Shown: positions 30,938 through 39,332 of the stretch, in pieces
Position numbering within the stretch: the first letter of the stretch is position 1
Layout of the letters: every line of letters starts with the position of its first letter
Source: Mycobacterium nebraskense
GTDB taxonomy: Bacteria > Actinomycetota > Actinomycetes > Mycobacteriales > Mycobacteriaceae
DNA length: 64,000 nucleotides
Reading direction: 5' to 3'
Assembly (NCBI RefSeq): GCF_002102255.1
Contig: NZ_LQPH01000144.1
Location: forward strand, 60,286 to 124,285
Translations under genes and position numbers: made by a program
Notes under the pieces: model-generated
The model's database searches: none
What the model saw: the letters and a program-made list of their open reading frames with translations, nothing else
Told to the model about the DNA's origin: nothing

Positions 30938-32220
30938 GGTCCGTCCCCCGTCGGCAGCATCAACCCGCGCAGGCCGTCGGCGGGATTGGTCGGGTGCACC
31001 TGGGCCGGCGCGGACGGAAGGCCCGGGTTTCCCATCGGATTCGGCTGCGGCGGCACGTAGTCGGGCCGCATCCAGTCCTCGCTGTAGGTCACCTCATTCG
31101 GGCGTGCCGTGGCGCCGACCACCAGGTTCTCGCCCAGCGGGGGGAAGTTGTACTGACGGTTCTTGATGATCGGTGCCAGGTACTGCACGCACAGCTTGGC
31201 CGACTGGTCCCATCCCAGGCGCGACGCCGCCTGTATCGCCCCGCACAGGAAGGCGACCGGATTGGCGAAGTTGGCGAATGCCGGCGCACCGCTCAGTGTG
31301 CCCTGCGCGGGCTGATAGATGTTCATGAAGTTCTGCAGCTCGGTGGGCGCGATATGCAACGCCTGCTTGATGTCGTCGAGGCTGTTGTTCAGCTCCGTCG
31401 ACACCGACGCCAGCTTGTCCGACGTCGTGCCCAGCGCTTCGCGGTTGTCGGCCACGAAGGTTCGGACGTCGCCGACGACGTCGGAAAGCGCTGCGACCGC
31501 GTTGGCGACCTCGTTGGGATCGTTGGTCAGCAGGCCGGTGACCGAGGCCAGGTTTTGATTCAGCTGCCGCATCAGGTCACCGCTGCTCTGCAACGCCGAA
31601 ACCAGGATCGACAGGTTCTTCACCGTGCTGAATAGGTCCTTGCTGTGGTCGCCCAGCGCTGAAACCGCTTGGGAGAGTTTCACGATGGTGTCGCGGATGG
31701 TCACTCCCTGGCCGCGCAGGTTGTTCGCGGCGGTCGTCACGAGCGATCCGAGGGGACTGAGGCCGCCGCGGGTCGGCTGCAGCATCTGGGTGAGCTTTTC
31801 CAGGTCCTGACGCAGGTCGTCCCACTCCACCGGGACCGCGGTGCGCGCCTGTGGGATCACGGCGCCGTCTTGCAGCCGCGGTCCACCGGTGTAGGCGGGG
31901 GTCAGCTGGATCGCCCGCGCGGTAACCAGCGACGGCGACAGGATCACGGCCTTGGCATCGGCGGGCAGCTGGTATTTGGCCTCATACCAGAAGGTGATCT
32001 TGACGCGCTCGGGTTGCGGCTCGATCTTTTTGATGTGGCCGACGGCCACCCCCAGGATGCGCACCTCGTCGCCCACGAAGATGCCGTTGCTGTTGCTGAA
32101 GTAGGCGACGACCGTGGTCCTGCTGCTCGCCGTCGACGAGCGCCAGAGCGCCGCGGCGCCGGCAAGAAGGCTCAGCACCAGCACGGCGGCCAGGCCGATT
32201 CTGGCGTTGTGGCGGTTCAT
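30934..32220 (-). CDS. mceD: Mce family protein, MceD position
   Basis: 428 residues: N-terminal signal-anchor (about 8-26), MCE domain (about 38-118) with the characteristic Val-Gly-Asp-Glu-Val-Arg-Ile-Leu-Gly-Val-Ala-Val-Gly, helical needle region, and a short Pro-rich C-terminus. Overlaps mceC and mceE by 4 bp each, so translation is coupled through the operon. Confidence 0.9.
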   Translation of the reverse strand: MNRHNARIGLAAVLVLSLLAGAAALWRSSTASSRTTVVAYFSNSNGIFVGDEVRILGVAVGHIKKIEPQPERVKITFWYEAKYQLPADAKAVILSPSLVTARAIQLTPAYTGGPRLQDGAVIPQARTAVPVEWDDLRQDLEKLTQMLQPTRGGLSPLGSLVTTAANNLRGQGVTIRDTIVKLSQAVSALGDHSKDLFSTVKNLSILVSALQSSGDLMRQLNQNLASVTGLLTNDPNEVANAVAALSDVVGDVRTFVADNREALGTTSDKLASVSTELNNSLDDIKQALHIAPTELQNFMNIYQPAQGTLSGAPAFANFANPVAFLCGAIQAASRLGWDQSAKLCVQYLAPIIKNRQYNFPPLGENLVVGATARPNEVTYSEDWMRPDYVPPQPNPMGNPGLPSAPAQVHPTNPADGLRGLMLPTGDGP

Positions 32221-33533
32221 CTTTCACCGGCTTTCGGCAGCGACGGCGGTTCACCCGGGGCCGGCACGTACACCGGCGACGGCGAAGGTGGCGCCGGGGG
32301 TGGGGCCGTCTGCCCCGGGGCGAGCGGTGGTGGCCCCGGCGGCGGTCCGCCCGGCGGCGGCGCGGGGGGCGGCTCACGGTAGGGGTAGCGCGGGTCACCC
32401 GGGTTGCCGGTGATCGCGTCCGGGAGGTTCAGCCTCGGCTCACCGCCCTGACCGGTGCGCGGGAACGGTACCGGCAGGGCCGGCGTTCCCGGCTGACCGA
32501 CCTGCGGATCGGAGAGTTGTGACGGCAGCAGCACATTCGGGTCCAGACCCAGATCGGAGAACGCGGCGTCCACGAAGGGCTGGATGAACTGACCGGGGAT
32601 CAGGTTGGCGATGTAGAAGTTGAACCATGGACCCGTGGACATCGATTCGCCGAGCGAGAGGGCGTAGTCATCGAACTTCTTGATCGCCTGTCGCACTCGT
32701 TCTTTGCGGTTGTCGACGATCGCCAAGACCTCGTTGAGCTTGTCCAGTGCCGGCTTGAGGGTCTGCCGGTTGTCGGCGATGAACCCCTTGATCTGCCGGC
32801 TCACCGCCGCGATGCTGCCGGAGATCTGGTCCAGCGCGCGGCTCTGGCTCTGCAATTGCACGAGCAGCGCGTTGCTGTCGGCGACCAGACGGGCTATCTG
32901 GTCACTGCGCTGCGACAACACGGTGGTCGCCTTGTTGGCGTTGGCCAGAAGATTTCGCAATTGCGTGTCCCGGTCACTCAACGTTTGTGAGAACCGCGCG
33001 ACACCGGCGACCGCGATCTTCAGGTCGGCCGGGGTGTCGGAGAAAGTATCCGCCAGCACCGCCAGTGATTCGGACAACCGGTTGGTGTCCATCCCGCTGA
33101 TGGCGGCGCCGAGGTCACCGAGCGCGTCGGGCAGCTGGTAGGGCGCATGGGTGTGTTCGAGCGGGATCGGCCCGGACAGCCTGCCGTCGCCGCGGGTGGT
33201 GATCTCCAGGATCTTGGCCCCCAGCAGGCTCTTCGTCTTGATCGACGCCTCGCTGCGATCTCCGAGCCGGATGTGCTTGTCCACCTCGAACGTGACGAGC
33301 ACCCGCGGGCCGTCCAGCGCGATGCTGTCGACCGTGCCCGCTTTGACACCCGAAACCTGCACGGCGGCACCCGTTAACAGCCCGCCCGCTTCGGCGAAGT
33401 ATGCCGAGTACTCCCTGCCCGATTTGAAGAAGGGCAGCTTGCTATAGGTCAGCGACGCCGCCACCGCGCCTGCGACGACCACGACACCGATCGCGCCGAC
33501 GACGAGGGGATTGCGTTCGGAGAAGTACTTCAT
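32217..33533 (-). CDS. mceC: Mce family protein, MceC position
   Basis: 438 residues from the ATG at 33533, which overlaps the mceB stop by 4 bp; the longer in-frame ORF upstream lies inside mceB. N-terminal membrane helix (about 11-31), MCE domain (about 40-120), coiled helical region, and a very Pro/Gly-rich tail from about 350 to the end, probably disordered and exposed in the cell wall. Confidence 0.9.
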   Translation of the reverse strand: MKYFSERNPLVVGAIGVVVVAGAVAASLTYSKLPFFKSGREYSAYFAEAGGLLTGAAVQVSGVKAGTVDSIALDGPRVLVTFEVDKHIRLGDRSEASIKTKSLLGAKILEITTRGDGRLSGPIPLEHTHAPYQLPDALGDLGAAISGMDTNRLSESLAVLADTFSDTPADLKIAVAGVARFSQTLSDRDTQLRNLLANANKATTVLSQRSDQIARLVADSNALLVQLQSQSRALDQISGSIAAVSRQIKGFIADNRQTLKPALDKLNEVLAIVDNRKERVRQAIKKFDDYALSLGESMSTGPWFNFYIANLIPGQFIQPFVDAAFSDLGLDPNVLLPSQLSDPQVGQPGTPALPVPFPRTGQGGEPRLNLPDAITGNPGDPRYPYREPPPAPPPGGPPPGPPPLAPGQTAPPPAPPSPSPVYVPAPGEPPSLPKAGER

Positions 33534-34558
33534 CGCGGCGTGCACCTCCCCGAGGGCTGGCCGATCACCTTGACGTAAACCGGTTGCCCGCCTTTGCCAT
33601 TCAGCTTGAACAGCATTTCGCACAGATAGAAACTAAAGAAGTCGCCGTACAGGCCCTGCCGGTTCAGCATCTGGTAGGCGTCCGGCAAGGTGTTGAGGAA
33701 GTCGTCGAAGTAGTCTCGGTCGGCCAGGATGAGGCCACCCGCCCGGTCGCCCTCGTTGAGGATCTTCGTCAGGGGCGCGCGGCCTTTCGCGAGGAGATCG
33801 GCGATCGAACCGGCCGCGGCATTGGCATAGGCGATCCCGTTGCTGATGTCTCGCTTGCGGTCGGCGAGCGTTGCCAGCAGCTGGGACAACGAGTCGACGG
33901 TCTTTGCGAACTGGGCGCTTTGGTCTCCGAGCGAGCCCAGAACGGTGTTGAGGTTGACGATGACCTGCCCGACGAGCTGGTCCCGGTCCGCCAGGGTGTT
34001 CGTCAGCGCGGCGGTGCGCGCCAAGACGGAGCCGATTGTTGCGCCCTCGCCCTGGAACGCTTTGATGAGCTCGCTGGACAAGGTGTTGACCTGATTGGGA
34101 TCCAGCGCGCGGAACAACGGGCGGAAGCCGCCGATCAGCGCGTCCAAATCCAGCGCCGGCGACGTCCGAGCCAGTGGAATCGTGTCGCCGGGCCTGAGTT
34201 GCCTTGTGCCACCGGGCCCTTCCTGTAGCGCAAGGTAGCGGCCGCCGATGAGGTTCTGGTAGCGGATGATCGCCTTGCTGCCCTCCGTCAGCACCACGGT
34301 GTTGTCGGTGCTGAAGTCGACGACCGCGGTGCCGTCGTCCTGGACCGAGATCTTGCTGACCTTGCCGACTTCGACGCCCGCGATGCGGACGAAGTTGCCG
34401 ACCTCGAGCCCGGACACGTTGCTGAACCGCGCCTTGTACGGCAGTCCGTTGCCGAACCGCAGCTGCGCGAAGATCGCCAACATCGCGACCAGGCCCAGGG
34501 TGCACACGACCATGAAGATCGCCAGGCGCCAGATCGCGCCGAGCAGGTTCTCCTTCAT
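33530..34558 (-). CDS. mceB: Mce family protein, MceB position
   Basis: 342 residues, the shortest of the set, as usual for MceB. Membrane helix (about 9-31), MCE domain (about 37-115) with Val-Gly-Asn-Phe-Val-Arg-Ile-Ala-Gly-Val-Glu-Val-Gly, helical domain, and a conserved end Gly-Gln-Pro-x-Gly-Arg-Cys. No Pro-rich tail. 50-bp gap from mceA. Confidence 0.92.
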   Translation of the reverse strand: MKENLLGAIWRLAIFMVVCTLGLVAMLAIFAQLRFGNGLPYKARFSNVSGLEVGNFVRIAGVEVGKVSKISVQDDGTAVVDFSTDNTVVLTEGSKAIIRYQNLIGGRYLALQEGPGGTRQLRPGDTIPLARTSPALDLDALIGGFRPLFRALDPNQVNTLSSELIKAFQGEGATIGSVLARTAALTNTLADRDQLVGQVIVNLNTVLGSLGDQSAQFAKTVDSLSQLLATLADRKRDISNGIAYANAAAGSIADLLAKGRAPLTKILNEGDRAGGLILADRDYFDDFLNTLPDAYQMLNRQGLYGDFFSFYLCEMLFKLNGKGGQPVYVKVIGQPSGRCTPR

Positions 34559-34608
34559 GGCGGTGCTCCTCGTTTAGAGTCGGCTGGTCGTCACGGTGCC
34601 GGCGGCGC

Positions 34609-36039
34609 TTATGGGGGTGGCGGTGCGGGGGTGGGCTGCAGCTGTGCGGGGGCCGGGATCACGGCCGGCTCGGATCCCGGTGGCGGGGAACCGGGTTCGG
34701 GCGGTGCACCCGGCGGTGGCGCCGGCGGCAGACCCGGGTACAGCGGTGTCCCGTCCGGGGCGTATTGCGGGGCGCCGTACGGCGGCGCCCCCGGGTACGG
34801 GATCGGGCCGGGCGCGGGGCCGCCCGGATAGCGGATGCTGGGCGGTTCGGGGATCCCCCGGGTGACGGGCAGGTAGTCGGCGTATCCGGGGAAGGCGATT
34901 CCGGGGTTGGGCCGGATGTCCAGGCCGGTTCCCCAGCCGGTGTTCGTAATCAACCCACGCAATGGCCAATTCGCGGCGACATCCGGCAGCGATCCGCAGC
35001 CCGGCTTACCGCCGGGCCCGCCCCTGGCGCCCACGATCGGAACGTTCTGCGGGTACCGGTATTGGTCCGCACCGAACAGCGGTGTGCTGTCGATGATCAG
35101 CGAGTAGCCGTTGGCGCCGCCCATCGCGTCCCGGTACCCGGTATCGAGGGCGGTCTTGGCGCCGACCAGCATGCACGTCAGCGCGGGGTTGTATTTCATC
35201 AGCAGGCTCGTCGTCGGTTCGAGCAGATTGACTGCCCTGATGATGTTGTCCTTATTGGGGCCAACGAGGTTGATACCACTGCGAGACAGGCCGATGACGC
35301 CGGTGAGCAGCGAGTCCAGGGCGGATGGGTCATCGTTGACCGTGCCGCTAGTGACGCTGGCCGCGTCGAGCACCCGCAGTATGTCCTGCGCGGCAGGGCC
35401 ATAGGTGTCGCCGACACGCTGGACCGCGCGAATGTCCGCGCGGACGGTTTCGGCGCGCGGATTGATCTCGCGCAGCACCTCGTTCGCGTCGGTGATGCCC
35501 TGGCCCATGATTGCGCCGCGCCCGCGCAAACCCTCGGCCAGCGCGGACAGGACGCCCTGAAGCTTGGCCGGGTCGATCTCGTCCAGCACCTTGACGAGAT
35601 TGGCGAACATGGTGTTGACCTCGGTGCCGACGTTCTCGACCCTGATCACCGCTCCGGCCGCGAGGCGCTTCGGGGCGGGCTGGTTCGGGTAGACGAGGTC
35701 GACGTATTTGCCGCTGAAGAACGTGGTGGCCCTGATGCGGGCATGCACGTTCGCAGGGATGTATTTGACCTGGTCCGGGTAGAGGTCCAGCCTGAGGCTG
35801 ACTTGGTCCTTCCCGGTGGTGATCTCGGCGACCCGACCCACCTGCACCCCACGCATCTTGACCTTGCCGCCACGGTCCATCACCAGGCCCGCCCGGTCGG
35901 AGATCACCGTCACCGGCACATACGACTTGAACGACCCCGAGAAGAAGGCGGACGTCAGCACGACGGTGCCGAGGGTGGCGACGACCAAAATCAATGTCCA
36001 CCACGCGGGATGCATGCCCTCCGAGCGCGATTCCGACAT
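34609..36039 (-). CDS. mceA: Mce family protein, MceA position
   Basis: 476 residues: cytoplasmic start, membrane helix (about 13-33), MCE domain (about 40-120) with Val-Lys-Met-Arg-Gly-Val-Gln-Val-Gly-Arg, long helical region, and a Pro-rich tail (about 390-476). First of six Mce subunits after the YrbE permeases. It starts 4 bases after the yrbEB stop. Mce systems import cholesterol or fatty acids; the lipid is not readable here. Confidence 0.92.
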   Translation of the reverse strand: MSESRSEGMHPAWWTLILVVATLGTVVLTSAFFSGSFKSYVPVTVISDRAGLVMDRGGKVKMRGVQVGRVAEITTGKDQVSLRLDLYPDQVKYIPANVHARIRATTFFSGKYVDLVYPNQPAPKRLAAGAVIRVENVGTEVNTMFANLVKVLDEIDPAKLQGVLSALAEGLRGRGAIMGQGITDANEVLREINPRAETVRADIRAVQRVGDTYGPAAQDILRVLDAASVTSGTVNDDPSALDSLLTGVIGLSRSGINLVGPNKDNIIRAVNLLEPTTSLLMKYNPALTCMLVGAKTALDTGYRDAMGGANGYSLIIDSTPLFGADQYRYPQNVPIVGARGGPGGKPGCGSLPDVAANWPLRGLITNTGWGTGLDIRPNPGIAFPGYADYLPVTRGIPEPPSIRYPGGPAPGPIPYPGAPPYGAPQYAPDGTPLYPGLPPAPPPGAPPEPGSPPPGSEPAVIPAPAQLQPTPAPPPP

Positions 36040-36043
36040 GTCC

Positions 36044-36922
36044 CTACCCCGAAAGATTGAAGTGGCCGGACTGGCCGTGTACGGAAAGGGAGATCGCCAA
36101 CACGATCAGCGTCAACACGATGAGGGAAGTGCGGACCGAGTGACCGACCGCACGACCGACACCGGCGGGTCCGCCCGAGGCGTTGTAGCCGTAATAGGTG
36201 TGCACGAGCATGACGGCGATCGCCGCGGTGATCACCGTGACGAATGACCAGAGCAGGTCGGTCGAATTGAGAAATGTACGGAAATAATGGTCGTAGACCC
36301 CGGTGGACTGGCCGTAGATGCCCGTCGTGCCGAACCGGGCCGCCTGAAACGCACACACCACCGCCACGCAATACAGCGGGATGACGACGACAACGCCCGC
36401 GACCACCCGGGTCGAGACGAGGTAGGCCACAGACCGCACCGCCATCACCTCGAGCGCATCGATCTCGTCGGCGATCCGCATCGCGCCCAATTGCGCGGTG
36501 GCGCCCGCGCCGATGGTCGCGGCCAGACCGACTCCGGCGACCGCCGGTGAAATGATGCGTACGTTGACGTAGGCGGAGATGAATCCCGTCATCGCCTCAA
36601 CGCCGATGCCGGACAGCTGGTTATAGCCCTGCACCGCGATGACCGCGCCGGTCGACAGGGTCAGGAAACCCACGATCACCACCGTGCCGCCGATCACCGC
36701 CAGCGCGCCGGTGCCCAGGCTCATCTGGGCGACCAGTCGGATGATTTCCTTCCCGTAGCGAACGAAGGCCGTCCGCATCTCGGTGACCGCCATCGAATAG
36801 AACTTCACCTGCGCGCCAACGCGATTCCAGCCGTCGGCGACGCGATTCCAGCCGCCGGCGACGCGGCTCGCCGCGCGCAGCAGCCAGGCGAATCGCTGGT
36901 GTATCGCGCTGTCGGCGGTCAT
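36044..36922 (-). CDS. yrbEB: YrbEB-type permease of the Mce importer
   Basis: 292 residues with five or six membrane helices and the MlaE-family cytoplasmic motif Ile-Ala-Asp-Glu-Ile-Asp-Ala-Leu-Glu-Val-Met. The ATG at 36922 overlaps the yrbEA stop (ATGA); the longer in-frame ORF upstream lies in yrbEA. The N-terminal region carries a 7-residue repeat (Gly-Trp-Asn-Arg-Val) from a 21-bp tandem duplication. Pairs with YrbEA and an MceG-type ATPase encoded elsewhere. Confidence 0.92.
   Translation of the reverse strand: MTADSAIHQRFAWLLRAASRVAGGWNRVADGWNRVGAQVKFYSMAVTEMRTAFVRYGKEIIRLVAQMSLGTGALAVIGGTVVIVGFLTLSTGAVIAVQGYNQLSGIGVEAMTGFISAYVNVRIISPAVAGVGLAATIGAGATAQLGAMRIADEIDALEVMAVRSVAYLVSTRVVAGVVVVIPLYCVAVVCAFQAARFGTTGIYGQSTGVYDHYFRTFLNSTDLLWSFVTVITAAIAVMLVHTYYGYNASGGPAGVGRAVGHSVRTSLIVLTLIVLAISLSVHGQSGHFNLSG
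36819..36860. repeat. two-copy 21-bp tandem repeat in yrbEB
   Basis: Two consecutive 21-bp units (36819-36839 and 36840-36860) differing at one base, starting ACGCGATTCCAGCC on the plus strand, with a partial third start. They encode a repeated Gly-Trp-Asn-Arg-Val-containing heptad before the first membrane helix and keep the frame, so copy number could vary without loss of function. Confidence 0.8.
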
Positions 36923-37686
36923 TGCGGCCCCGTGTAGAAGACGGCTGTCGCCACGATGTTGATCACGAACAGGGCGATGAATGAGTACACGACGGTTTCG
37001 TTGACGGCGTTGCCGACACCCTGCGGGCCGCCGCCGACGGAAATGCCCTTGTAGCAAGCGATCAGAGCGGCCGCCATCCCGAACAGCGCCCCTTTGACCA
37101 GACCGAGGATGAGGTCGGGCAGGTGGGTGAGCAGCGTCAGACCCGCTGCGAAGGCGCCTGGGGTGACGTGCTGGACGAAGACCGAGAAGAAAAACGACCC
37201 GGCCAGGCCCACCAGCGTCACCAGCGAGACCAAGGACACCGCGACGACCGTGGCCGCCAACACCCGGGGTGCGGCCAGCCGGCGAACCGGGTCGACGCCC
37301 ATCACCCGTAACGCATCGAGTTCGTCGTGGATGGCACGCGCTCCCAGGTCGGCGCACATCGCCGTGGCCCCGGTGCCGGCGACGACGAGAACGGTCACGA
37401 CCGGCCCGATCTGGGTGACCGAGGCGGTCGCGGCGCCCGTGCCGGAGAAGTCGGCCGCCCCGAACTCGACCAACAGGATGTTCATGGTGAACACGACGAG
37501 CACGGTGAACGGAATCGTCAGCAACAGCGTCGGAATGATCGACACCCGCGCCACGAACCAGGTCTGAAAGAGAAACTCACGCCATGGAAACGGCAGCTTG
37601 AACATCGCCACGTAGGTGTCGAGCGACATGGCGAAGAATCCGCCGACCGAGCGAAGGGGTTTGGTGACGGACTCTGAGGAAATCAC
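36919..37686 (-). CDS. yrbEA: YrbEA-type permease of the Mce importer
   Basis: 255 residues, MlaE/YrbE family: about five membrane helices and the conserved loop Ile-His-Asp-Glu-Leu-Asp-Ala-Leu-Arg-Val-Met-Gly-Val-Asp-Pro that contacts the ATPase. GTG start at 37686 with a GGGAGGGA site. First gene of the ten-gene mce operon; the 207 bp upstream should contain the operon promoter, but I see no clear regulator site there. Confidence 0.92.
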   Translation of the reverse strand: MISSESVTKPLRSVGGFFAMSLDTYVAMFKLPFPWREFLFQTWFVARVSIIPTLLLTIPFTVLVVFTMNILLVEFGAADFSGTGAATASVTQIGPVVTVLVVAGTGATAMCADLGARAIHDELDALRVMGVDPVRRLAAPRVLAATVVAVSLVSLVTLVGLAGSFFFSVFVQHVTPGAFAAGLTLLTHLPDLILGLVKGALFGMAAALIACYKGISVGGGPQGVGNAVNETVVYSFIALFVINIVATAVFYTGPQ

Positions 37687-37893
37687 GGCAAATCCCTCCC
37701 GCGGCCCGGAAATATGACCGTCCTCGCGACGCCTGCGCGCCTAACCTGGAGTCGCTTGTGGGGAACCGTACAACAAACGTCCACGGCGCGAAGGCACATT
37801 CGCGATGTTTGCCGGCCTAGCGCGAAATGCACTTGGAGTGAACAAGATCCACGGCCATGATGACTGGGATATTCGACCGGTGTTGTCATTGCG

Positions 37894-38247
37894 TCACGGC
37901 CCCGTGGGCGGAACGTATCCGGCGGCCGATTGCCGCAACTGCCAGATCTGGGCGGGGCACAATTCACCGACGGCCTGGCTTATCAGATACGAGGCCTGAA
38001 ACTCGTCGGAGTTGCTGAAATCCTCTTTGACCTCCGTCATGATCTGCGCATAGCGCTCCCCCACCCGCACCTTGTCGCAAATGCCGTTCCCGTACGCCAG
38101 GGCGGCGTCGGCGTTAGGGAAGTTGTAGCCCGGGCGCACCGTCACGTTGACGAGGTAGGCCACCGCATCGGCCCGCGCGGGGGGCGGGCCGGTGCACAGC
38201 AGGACCGCCGCGGCCGCGGCCGGACCGGTCAGCTGACGAAGGTTCAT
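37894..38247 (-). CDS. DUF732 secreted protein
   Basis: 117 residues: a signal peptide (about 1-26, ending Ala-Arg-Ala-Asp) then a small helical DUF732 domain with two Cys (Gly-Ile-Cys-Asp and Leu-Cys-Pro) likely to form a disulfide, and the Asp-Ala-Ala-Leu-Ala-Tyr-Gly motif. DUF732 proteins are mycobacterial exported proteins of unknown role. It overlaps the CAP gene by 4 bp; last gene of a three-gene operon. Confidence 0.85.
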   Translation of the reverse strand: MNLRQLTGPAAAAAVLLCTGPPPARADAVAYLVNVTVRPGYNFPNADAALAYGNGICDKVRVGERYAQIMTEVKEDFSNSDEFQASYLISQAVGELCPAQIWQLRQSAAGYVPPTGP

Positions 38248-38753
38248 CTCGGCGCCCCAGCGCCGGGTGCGCCATACATGGCAACGACCACGCTGCGGTC
38301 CAGGCTGTTCTCCGACCAGACCCCCATCTGCGTATAGGCACAATTCCGCATGATCGCCAGGTAGGCGGGGTTGTAGTACCACTGGTTGATCACCTCGAGG
38401 CCGCTGATCGCCAGCGCCGGGTTGATCGCGACGGTTTCGGCGACGCTGCCCCCATAGCCCGCTGCATTCGCCCGGTCCGGTGGCGTCGAGCCGTCGGAGC
38501 CGATGTCACCGTCGAGCGCGCGGTTGGCGAGTACATCGTCGGTGTGCCATTGCGCCGCCAGCTGCAATTGCGGGTTGATCCGCACGTCGTTGGTGCAACC
38601 GGCATTGTGCTGGACGGTGTAGACGTTGGCGACGACTCCGTCGTTGAGCCGCTTGTTGTCCGCGTTCGCCGTTGGCGTGCGGGCGAGTACCGTGCCGGCG
38701 AGGAGGACGGCCAGCATCGCCGTGCAGCAACGAATGGCGTCGCGCAGTTTCAT
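38244..38753 (-). CDS. secreted CAP-domain (SCP/PR-1-like) protein
   Basis: 169 residues: signal peptide (about 1-32), then a CAP-type fold with Leu-Ala-Ala-Gln-Trp-His-Thr-Asp-Asp (the conserved His), a Gly-Ser-Asp-Gly-Ser region, Glu-Thr-Val-Ala and a Trp-x-x-Asn-Pro-Ala-Tyr segment, plus two Cys. Bacterial CAP proteins bind lipids or glycans in the wall; the function here is unknown. Overlaps both neighbours by 4 bp (ATGA). Confidence 0.8.
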   Translation of the reverse strand: MKLRDAIRCCTAMLAVLLAGTVLARTPTANADNKRLNDGVVANVYTVQHNAGCTNDVRINPQLQLAAQWHTDDVLANRALDGDIGSDGSTPPDRANAAGYGGSVAETVAINPALAISGLEVINQWYYNPAYLAIMRNCAYTQMGVWSENSLDRSVVVAMYGAPGAGAPR

Positions 38754-39145
38754 GCGGCCCCGCGCCTACCGCCGGGCTCGGAAATCCATTGGCGCGCCTC
38801 TTCGGCCTCGTCCTCCGAAAACGTACGGTACTTTCCCGGCCATAGAAAACCCAGAAGTTCAGTGAGTTTCGCTACGTGCTTCACCCATTGCGCGTCACTG
38901 ACGATCGCGCACCGATCCCAGTCGAAGTAGTGGTCCACGCCGAACTTCGAATCCGCCCATACGGCACCCGGCCCGAGAATGGTTAAGTCAGGAGCGATTT
39001 CGCAATATATCCGGACCTTATTGTGCCGAGTCAGTCTGTCTTCGAAGCTGGGTATCAGTACCGCGTCGTAATCGGCCTTGGTCACGTGCCCATGAATGGC
39101 GAAAGCGGCCACGTCGTCGGGAAAGCCGTTGAGTATCTCAATCAC
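38750..39145 (-). CDS. SpoIIAA-like (STAS-superfamily) protein
   Basis: 131 residues. The fold Val-Ile-Glu-Ile-Leu-Asn-Gly-Phe...Ala-Phe-Ala-Ile-His-Gly-His-Val-Thr-Lys-Ala-Asp-Tyr matches the SpoIIAA-like family (DUF3478), whose members bind lipids or act as STAS modules. The GTG at 39145 is chosen because AGGAGG lies 5 bases before it. No signal peptide, unlike its two operon partners. It diverges from the Hsp70-like gene over 187 bp. Confidence 0.8.
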   Translation of the reverse strand: MIEILNGFPDDVAAFAIHGHVTKADYDAVLIPSFEDRLTRHNKVRIYCEIAPDLTILGPGAVWADSKFGVDHYFDWDRCAIVSDAQWVKHVAKLTELLGFLWPGKYRTFSEDEAEEARQWISEPGGRRGAA

Positions 39146-39320
39146 GACGCCTCCTGAAAACAAACGCAATCTTTTTCGGTCCGGTCATCGTCTCCGCGTC
39201 GAGCGCGGCGGCCTAGGGGCCAAAGTCATCGGAAGAAGCGACCGGTGGCCGTTAACTCGAGGACCCGTCGGGCCGCGGCGCGCCGGGCAAAAACCTTGTT
39301 CCAAGGCCCCGGCGCGGTCC

Positions 39321-39326
39321 TAAGAT
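39321..39326 (+). promoter_or_regulatory. -10 element for a leaderless Hsp70-like transcript
   Basis: TAAGAT six bases before the ATG at 39333 with no ribosome site between, the spacing expected when the mRNA begins at the start codon. Confidence 0.5.
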
Positions 39327-39332
39327 TGCGCG

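Noticed and set aside
36044..37357. yrbEB extended to 437 codons
   Set aside because: The extension runs inside yrbEA; the ATGA overlap at 36919-36922 fits the operon.
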